This document shows, piece after piece, positions 6,570 through 10,649 of a stretch of DNA of 10,649 nucleotides; position 1 is the stretch's first letter, and each line of letters opens with the position of its first letter. The notes under the pieces are model-generated. The model did no database searches, was not told the origin of the DNA, and was given only the letters and a program-made list of their open reading frames with translations. The stretch is taken from NCBI GenBank assembly GCA_011525065.1, contig WTIY01000036.1:1-10649 (forward strand), written 5' to 3'. Both the position numbers and the translations under genes were made by a program. This stretch comes from Flavobacteriales bacterium (GTDB lineage: Bacteria > Bacteroidota > Bacteroidia > Flavobacteriales > Flavobacteriaceae).

Positions 6570-8081
6570 ATGTTTAAGAGCGATCTAGCCCATACAAATT
6601 CTAAGTTGAACCCGTGGCTGGTTGGATTTTTTGCCGGTACATATCCCATGTTGTTTTACGCGGGCAATAACTACAGTTTGGTCAATTCATGGGGTCATTT
6701 TTGGTTTTTTATCGGATTTTTCCTGATTTTACCTATGCTCGTGGCCAAAGTCACAGGAGAAGTGATTCAGCGGTTTTTCGGAGTACATTGGCGGAGTTTT
6801 TGGCTCGCTTTTTTTGGAATTGGTTGGTTCTTATATTGTCTGAAAGCGACCCTGCTTGAGGCCCCGCACCGCAAAATCACTTTGGGCATCATAATATTCG
6901 CTCTGGTTTACGCCTATTTTTTTAAAAAGTATCATCGTAAAATTATGATGTTACAGGGAATTGTGGCTTTTTTGGCACTGGTGCCACTCAGCGGTCAGAT
7001 TTACGGTAATTTGACCCTTTCTGAAGATTGGAAAAAATTACCGGACCAAATTGATCAAGTTGCTCTTTTGCAAAAGCCCAATATTTATCTGCTCCAGCCA
7101 GATGGTTTGGTGAATTTCAGTGAACTAAGTCGGGGTCACTACAAGTATCAGGACAGCAGTTTTAGGCAATACCTCAATCATAAAGGCTTCACGCATTACG
7201 ACAATTTTCGTAGCAATTATGCCTCGACCTTGTCCTCGAACAGTGCGCTACTGATGATGAAACACCATTATTACAATCACGGCAACAGCTTTAGTGAGGC
7301 CCTGGATGCCCGTGAGAGCATTGTTTCTGAGAATCACGTATTAAATGTTTTGAGCAACAATGGCTACCAGACTCATTTGATTTCGGTGGCGCCTTACCTT
7401 ACGGTAAATCATCCAGAATTAGGATTTGACACAGCTAATTTCAGTCCAAAGGAGATTGGTTATTTGAGCCAAGGGTTCAATAAAAGGGCGTCAGTGACCG
7501 ATGACTTGCGTGAGCGTCTGGATCTTTGGCAGAATGGTGACCCAGAAAATTCTGAGGGTCAAATGACTGATGCCCCTCAATTTTATTTTATCGAATATTT
7601 TAACCCCGGGCATATCCATGGCAGAAAAGAGATGTCTTTAGGGGTGGCAGGCGAAAGGGATTTATGGCTTGAGAGTATGGAACGTGGCCAACAGACCACC
7701 AAAGCGCTAATTGAGCTCATTACCCAGCGCGACCCCGGGGCTTTAATTCTAATTTTAGCCGATCACGGTGGTTTCGTGGGCTTTGAGTACACCAATCAAA
7801 TCTATACCAAAACCCAGGATAGAGATTTAATTTATTCTATATTTAGCAGTCAATTGTCCATTAAATGGCCTGATGACTTGATGCCTGAGGAATCCATAGA
7901 TTTTACAACATCTGTCAATGTCTTTCGTTTACTCTTTGCACACTTAAGTCAAAATCAGTCCTTTAAAGATTTTCTCGAACCAGATAACAGTTTTGTCATC
8001 TTAAAGGATAATGGGTTTAAGGGTGTTTATCAATACATTGATGCCCAAGGACAAATCGACTGTAAAAAAATAGAACCATGA
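6570..8081 (+). CDS. Membrane-anchored sulfatase/alkaline-phosphatase-superfamily protein, probable transferase
   Basis: The 503-residue protein has about five hydrophobic spans in its first 142 residues (roughly 15-33, 42-63, 76-92, 103-118, 126-142), followed by a soluble domain that should face the periplasm. That domain begins PNIYLLQPDG (170-179), where D178 is a likely metal ligand. It continues with NYASTLSSNSALL (216-228), where T220 fits the nucleophile of phosphoethanolamine- or phosphoglycerol-type transferases, and with the diagnostic ADHGG (397-401) of the alkaline phosphatase superfamily; HIH (348-350) may also bind metal. There is no sulfatase Cys-x-Pro-x-Arg, so a true arylsulfatase is unlikely. 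By analogy with LtaS and EptA it may transfer a phospho-group onto an outer glycan, but donor and acceptor are unknown. It starts 6 nt after the methyltransferase and overlaps the next gene by 4 nt. The ATG at 6570 gives a short basic N-terminus before the first span. Confidence 0.85.
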   Translation: MFKSDLAHTNSKLNPWLVGFFAGTYPMLFYAGNNYSLVNSWGHFWFFIGFFLILPMLVAKVTGEVIQRFFGVHWRSFWLAFFGIGWFLYCLKATLLEAPHRKITLGIIIFALVYAYFFKKYHRKIMMLQGIVAFLALVPLSGQIYGNLTLSEDWKKLPDQIDQVALLQKPNIYLLQPDGLVNFSELSRGHYKYQDSSFRQYLNHKGFTHYDNFRSNYASTLSSNSALLMMKHHYYNHGNSFSEALDARESIVSENHVLNVLSNNGYQTHLISVAPYLTVNHPELGFDTANFSPKEIGYLSQGFNKRASVTDDLRERLDLWQNGDPENSEGQMTDAPQFYFIEYFNPGHIHGRKEMSLGVAGERDLWLESMERGQQTTKALIELITQRDPGALILILADHGGFVGFEYTNQIYTKTQDRDLIYSIFSSQLSIKWPDDLMPEESIDFTTSVNVFRLLFAHLSQNQSFKDFLEPDNSFVILKDNGFKGVYQYIDAQGQIDCKKIEP

Positions 8082-9049
8082 TTCAGGTCAAACGATACAC
8101 CGCAACAGACCAAGACGCTTGGGATGCCTTTATCGGTGAATCCAAAAATGGAACCTTCATCCTCAAGCGCGGATTTATGGATTATCACAAGGACCGCTTT
8201 GACGATCATTCGCTCATGGTTTATGACGATCAAAGACTTCTAGTCGTAGTTCCTGCTCATGTACTTAAAGACACCATGTATGCCCACCAAGGGTTGACCT
8301 ACGGCGGATTCGTTTGGGCAAAAAAGATAAAATTTAATGAGGCATTTGATTGTTTTCAAAAGGTTTTGGCCTACGCAGACCTTCAAGGCATAAAGAATTT
8401 GGTAATCAAGGAGATCCCGCGCATTTACGCCCAACTCCCTTCGGATGAACTGGACTATTTTTTTCATCTGGCCGGAGCAAATTGTATCAAGAAAGATGTG
8501 GCTATGGTAATCGATTACGATGAAGCACTGGGGTTTGAAAAAAACAGACGAGAGGGTTTGAATCGGGCGAAAAGGCACGATCTTAAGGTGGTTTGTGACA
8601 ATAATTTTTCTGCTTTTTGGCAGGAAATTCTTACCCCTGGATTGGCTCACAAACACAAAACACATCCGGTACACTCCCTGGCTGAAATTGAGCTTTTGGC
8701 AGAGCGATTCCCAGACAACATCAAACAAGTATCTGTCTATCATCAGGGGAAGTTAGTGGCGGGGACTACGGTTTTTTTAACCCCTACCGTAGTGCATCCG
8801 CAATACGTCATGGGCAATGACGACAAAAATAAACTCGGCAGTATAGATTTGGCCTATAATTACATTATTGATCACTTTGCAAAAGGACGGCGCTATTTTG
8901 ACTTTAATACCTCAAGTGAACAAAATGGGGCCTTACTAAACTCTGGTTTACTCTTTTGGAAGCAATCTTGTGGCGCGCGTTGCATCACCATTAATCAGTA
9001 CGCCCTAGAGACGAAAAATCATAACGACCTTAAACTCAATCTCAAGTGA
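8078..9049 (+). CDS. FemAB/GNAT-like acyltransferase
   Basis: The 323-residue cytoplasmic protein resembles the FemAB-like acyltransferases (tandem GNAT fold, Acetyltransf_6 type) found in polysaccharide loci. Supporting segments are the N-terminal AHQGLTYGGFVW (69-80), NRREGLNRAKRHDLKV (156-171), HKTHPVHSLAEIELLAERFPDNI (193-215), HQGKLVAGTTVFL (222-234), and the C-terminal GSIDLAYNYIIDHF with FDFNTSSEQNGALLNSGLLFWKQSCGAR (274-301), which has the usual shape of this family: a DF strand, SSEQNG and a lone Lys before a Gly-Ala-Arg. Such enzymes move an acyl or aminoacyl group from a carrier onto an amino sugar or peptide; the donor cannot be predicted. It pairs sensibly with the aminotransferase that follows, which could supply an amino group to acylate. 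The ATG overlaps the preceding stop as ATGA, and the next gene begins as GTGA, indicating translational coupling. Confidence 0.8.
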   Translation: MIQVKRYTATDQDAWDAFIGESKNGTFILKRGFMDYHKDRFDDHSLMVYDDQRLLVVVPAHVLKDTMYAHQGLTYGGFVWAKKIKFNEAFDCFQKVLAYADLQGIKNLVIKEIPRIYAQLPSDELDYFFHLAGANCIKKDVAMVIDYDEALGFEKNRREGLNRAKRHDLKVVCDNNFSAFWQEILTPGLAHKHKTHPVHSLAEIELLAERFPDNIKQVSVYHQGKLVAGTTVFLTPTVVHPQYVMGNDDKNKLGSIDLAYNYIIDHFAKGRRYFDFNTSSEQNGALLNSGLLFWKQSCGARCITINQYALETKNHNDLKLNLK

Positions 9050-10152
9050 TTCCATATTTAGATTTAAACAGTATCAATAAGCGGTACCAAGGTCAATTTG
9101 CTGAGGCCTTTGAAAAATTTATGGAGCGGGGCCAAATGATCCTCGGGGATTCGCTCAGTGGCTTTGAAAAGGATTATGCTCAATATTGTGGCACTCAGTA
9201 CTGCATTGGTGTAGGTAATGGTCTGGACGCGCTTAGATTAATTTTTGAAGGGTATAAAATTCACGGTAAGTTAAAGGATGGGGATAAAGTGCTGATTTGT
9301 GCCCATAGTTATGTCGCCACGGTTTTGGCGGTGAAGCAGGCGGGGCTTGTTCCTGTTTTGCTCGAGGTCGATCCAAAGACCTTTAATTTCGACCTTGATG
9401 CATTGAACGCAGTAAATGATCCGGACATAAAAGCCTTGTTGCCGACTCATCTCTATGGTGATGTGTCGCCCATGGAAGCGATTTGGGTTTTGGCCCAAGA
9501 GCGGGGATGGTTAGTGATCGAAGACGCGGCTCAAGCTCATGGCGCTGTCGGTGTTCATGGTAAAAGAGCAGGTAATCTGGCCCATGCTGCGGCCTTTAGT
9601 TTTTATCCCACAAAGAATCTCGGAGCCCTAGGTGATGGCGGTGCCGTCACAACGAACGACCCCGAATTAGCACAATGCATTGCCTATTTACGCAACTATG
9701 GTTCTGGCCAAAAATACTACAATAAGTACAGTGGATTCAATTCTCGATTGGACGAGTTACAAGCTGCTTTTCTCGCCATCAAGCTCAAAGATTTAGATCG
9801 GGACAACGCCCGAAGAATTGCCATTGCTCAACGTTACCATGACCAGGTCCACAATCCCAAAATAGTGCTGCCAAGACCAAACTTTGACGGCAGCCATGTC
9901 TATCATTTATTCGTGGCACAATGCGAGGATCGTGAGAAATTAAAAGCGCATTTAGCGACAGCAGGAATTGGAACTTCTATTCATTATCCTGTGCCACCAC
10001 ATCGGCAGGAGGGACTCAGTGAGTTATCTCATTTTGAATTTCCTAAGACGGAGCGACTGCATGAAACCGTATTGAGTCTTCCCATGAGTCCAGTCATGAC
10101 CGACCAGGAAGTGGACCGAGTGATTCAGGCATTAAATTCGTTTGAGCTTTGA
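9046..10152 (+). CDS. DegT/DnrJ/EryC1-family PLP-dependent sugar aminotransferase
   Basis: The enzyme should transfer an amino group from glutamate to a nucleotide-linked keto-sugar. The 368-residue length and layout fit the FdtB/WecE-type aminotransferases. Motifs in order are IPYLDL at the N-terminus, GVGNGLDALRL (55-65), LLPTHLYGD (131-139), VIEDAAQAHGA (157-167) with D160 contacting the PLP ring nitrogen and Q163, FSFYPTKNLGALGDGGAV (184-201) with K190 as the Schiff-base lysine, LRNYGS (215-220), NSRLDELQAAFL (232-243) and SIHYPVPPH (311-319). The best-known relatives act on dTDP-3-keto-6-deoxyhexoses, but the exact sugar cannot be read from sequence. The start is GTG at 9046, inside a GTGA overlap with the preceding stop; this gives the standard MIPYLDL beginning. 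The flippase that follows starts on a TTGA overlap. The gene is part of the surface-glycan operon. Confidence 0.94.
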   Translation: MIPYLDLNSINKRYQGQFAEAFEKFMERGQMILGDSLSGFEKDYAQYCGTQYCIGVGNGLDALRLIFEGYKIHGKLKDGDKVLICAHSYVATVLAVKQAGLVPVLLEVDPKTFNFDLDALNAVNDPDIKALLPTHLYGDVSPMEAIWVLAQERGWLVIEDAAQAHGAVGVHGKRAGNLAHAAAFSFYPTKNLGALGDGGAVTTNDPELAQCIAYLRNYGSGQKYYNKYSGFNSRLDELQAAFLAIKLKDLDRDNARRIAIAQRYHDQVHNPKIVLPRPNFDGSHVYHLFVAQCEDREKLKAHLATAGIGTSIHYPVPPHRQEGLSELSHFEFPKTERLHETVLSLPMSPVMTDQEVDRVIQALNSFEL

Positions 10153-10649
10153 AATTACCGAGTTTTATAAAGGGCAATGTTCTGCTAAAAATGACCTCGC
10201 TTAATGCTCCGGTTATTTTGACCAGACAGGTCATCTCCTTGTTTATAAGACGTGTTATCGCAGAAAACTTTGGGGAATCTGGTATCTTTTTACAGGGCCA
10301 GTTGCGCAGTTTGATTCAGTTGCTAACCTCCTTTACTTCTCTGGGTATATTCAATGGGATTGTAAAGTATATTTCTGAGTATCAGGAGGACCGAGAAAAA
10401 TTAGCCCGTCTTTTTTCAACAACTTTTGTGTTTACGCTCATCGGTAGTTTTGTCAGCGGTCTTGTTTTGCTGATTTGGCAAGAGGATTTGAGTCTTTATT
10501 TATTTGGAACCCAGCGTTATGGGTTTTTGGTTAGCCTTATTGCACTGGTGGTTCCTGCCATCAGTCTTCAGCGCGTGTTCAATGGGGTTATCAATGGATT
10601 GTCTCAGTACAAAAAGTTTGCAAAAATTGATTTGGTCAGTTATCTATTC
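10149..10649 (+). CDS. Wzx-type polysaccharide flippase (O-antigen translocase), 3' end missing
   Basis: The open frame continues past the right edge; 167 codons are visible. Its N-terminus reads MKLPSFIKGNVLLKMTSLNAP, where the N-x-L-x-K-x-TSLN pattern matches the beginning of Bacteroidota O-antigen translocases of the MATE/PST superfamily. Further matches are GESGIFLQGQLRSLIQLLTS and LGIFNGIVKYISEY (65-78), the latter close to the conserved LGFQNGIVKY block. Hydrophobic segments run at roughly 12-33, 52-75, 89-110 and 122-145, the first spans of a 12-14-span protein. It would flip undecaprenyl-linked repeat units to the periplasmic face. The start chosen is TTG at 10149, overlapping the preceding stop as TTGA; an internal ATG at 10191 would cut off the conserved N-terminus and leave a 38-nt gap. 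The start is inferred from family likeness and operon pattern. Confidence 0.88.
   Translation, partial: MKLPSFIKGNVLLKMTSLNAPVILTRQVISLFIRRVIAENFGESGIFLQGQLRSLIQLLTSFTSLGIFNGIVKYISEYQEDREKLARLFSTTFVFTLIGSFVSGLVLLIWQEDLSLYLFGTQRYGFLVSLIALVVPAISLQRVFNGVINGLSQYKKFAKIDLVSYLF

Noticed and set aside
8240..8743. 167-codon open frame on the minus strand
   Set aside because: It lies entirely antisense to the FemAB-like gene, whose own frame shows family motifs; the antisense translation is of no recognisable type.
10191..10193. ATG start for the flippase
   Set aside because: It would remove the conserved N-x-L-x-K lead-in before TSLN; the TTG at 10149 keeps it and continues the NTGA overlap pattern.

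Overview
The window looks like chromosomal DNA of a Bacteroidota bacterium, most likely of the Flavobacteriales. The main clues are a tmRNA encoding the tag GENNYALAA, which as I recall is typical of flavobacteria; upstream elements fitting the Bacteroidota -7 consensus TAnnTTTG; few Shine-Dalgarno sequences with A-rich leaders instead; and the protein types themselves. A lipid A/LPS-type outer membrane is implied by kdsA. The genus cannot be named from this sequence alone.

Positions 1-2957 hold housekeeping genes in mixed orientation. The end of a rhodanese-domain gene (+) converges on the tmRNA gene ssrA (-), with a strong 12-bp hairpin between them. ssrA diverges from a gene for a saccharopine dehydrogenase/alanine dehydrogenase-like oxidoreductase (+) across a perfect inverted repeat whose two arms both read as -7 promoter elements. 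That gene converges on kdsA (-), which makes KDO-8-phosphate for LPS.

kdsA diverges from typA/bipA (3099-4892, +), a ribosome-associated translational GTPase. Each of the two has a plausible -7 element in the shared 141-bp gap.

From 4976 to the right edge, six genes run on the + strand, mostly overlapping or nearly touching: a 73-aa single-span membrane protein with an FDPGxG motif; a two-part protein with a class I SAM methyltransferase domain and an N-terminal half that looks kinase-like; a multi-span membrane protein with an alkaline-phosphatase/sulfatase-fold domain; a FemAB/GNAT-like acyltransferase; a DegT/DnrJ/EryC1 sugar aminotransferase; and the start of a Wzx-type flippase. The last three junctions are 4-nt stop/start overlaps using ATG, GTG and TTG starts in turn. 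This is best read as the beginning of a cell-surface polysaccharide locus. The first four genes look like a glycan-decorating cassette, and the last two like precursor synthesis and export. The cassette, with its possible kinase-methyltransferase protein, is the most promising candidate for a poorly described system here. There are no tRNAs, rRNAs, insertion sequences or CRISPR arrays that I can see.
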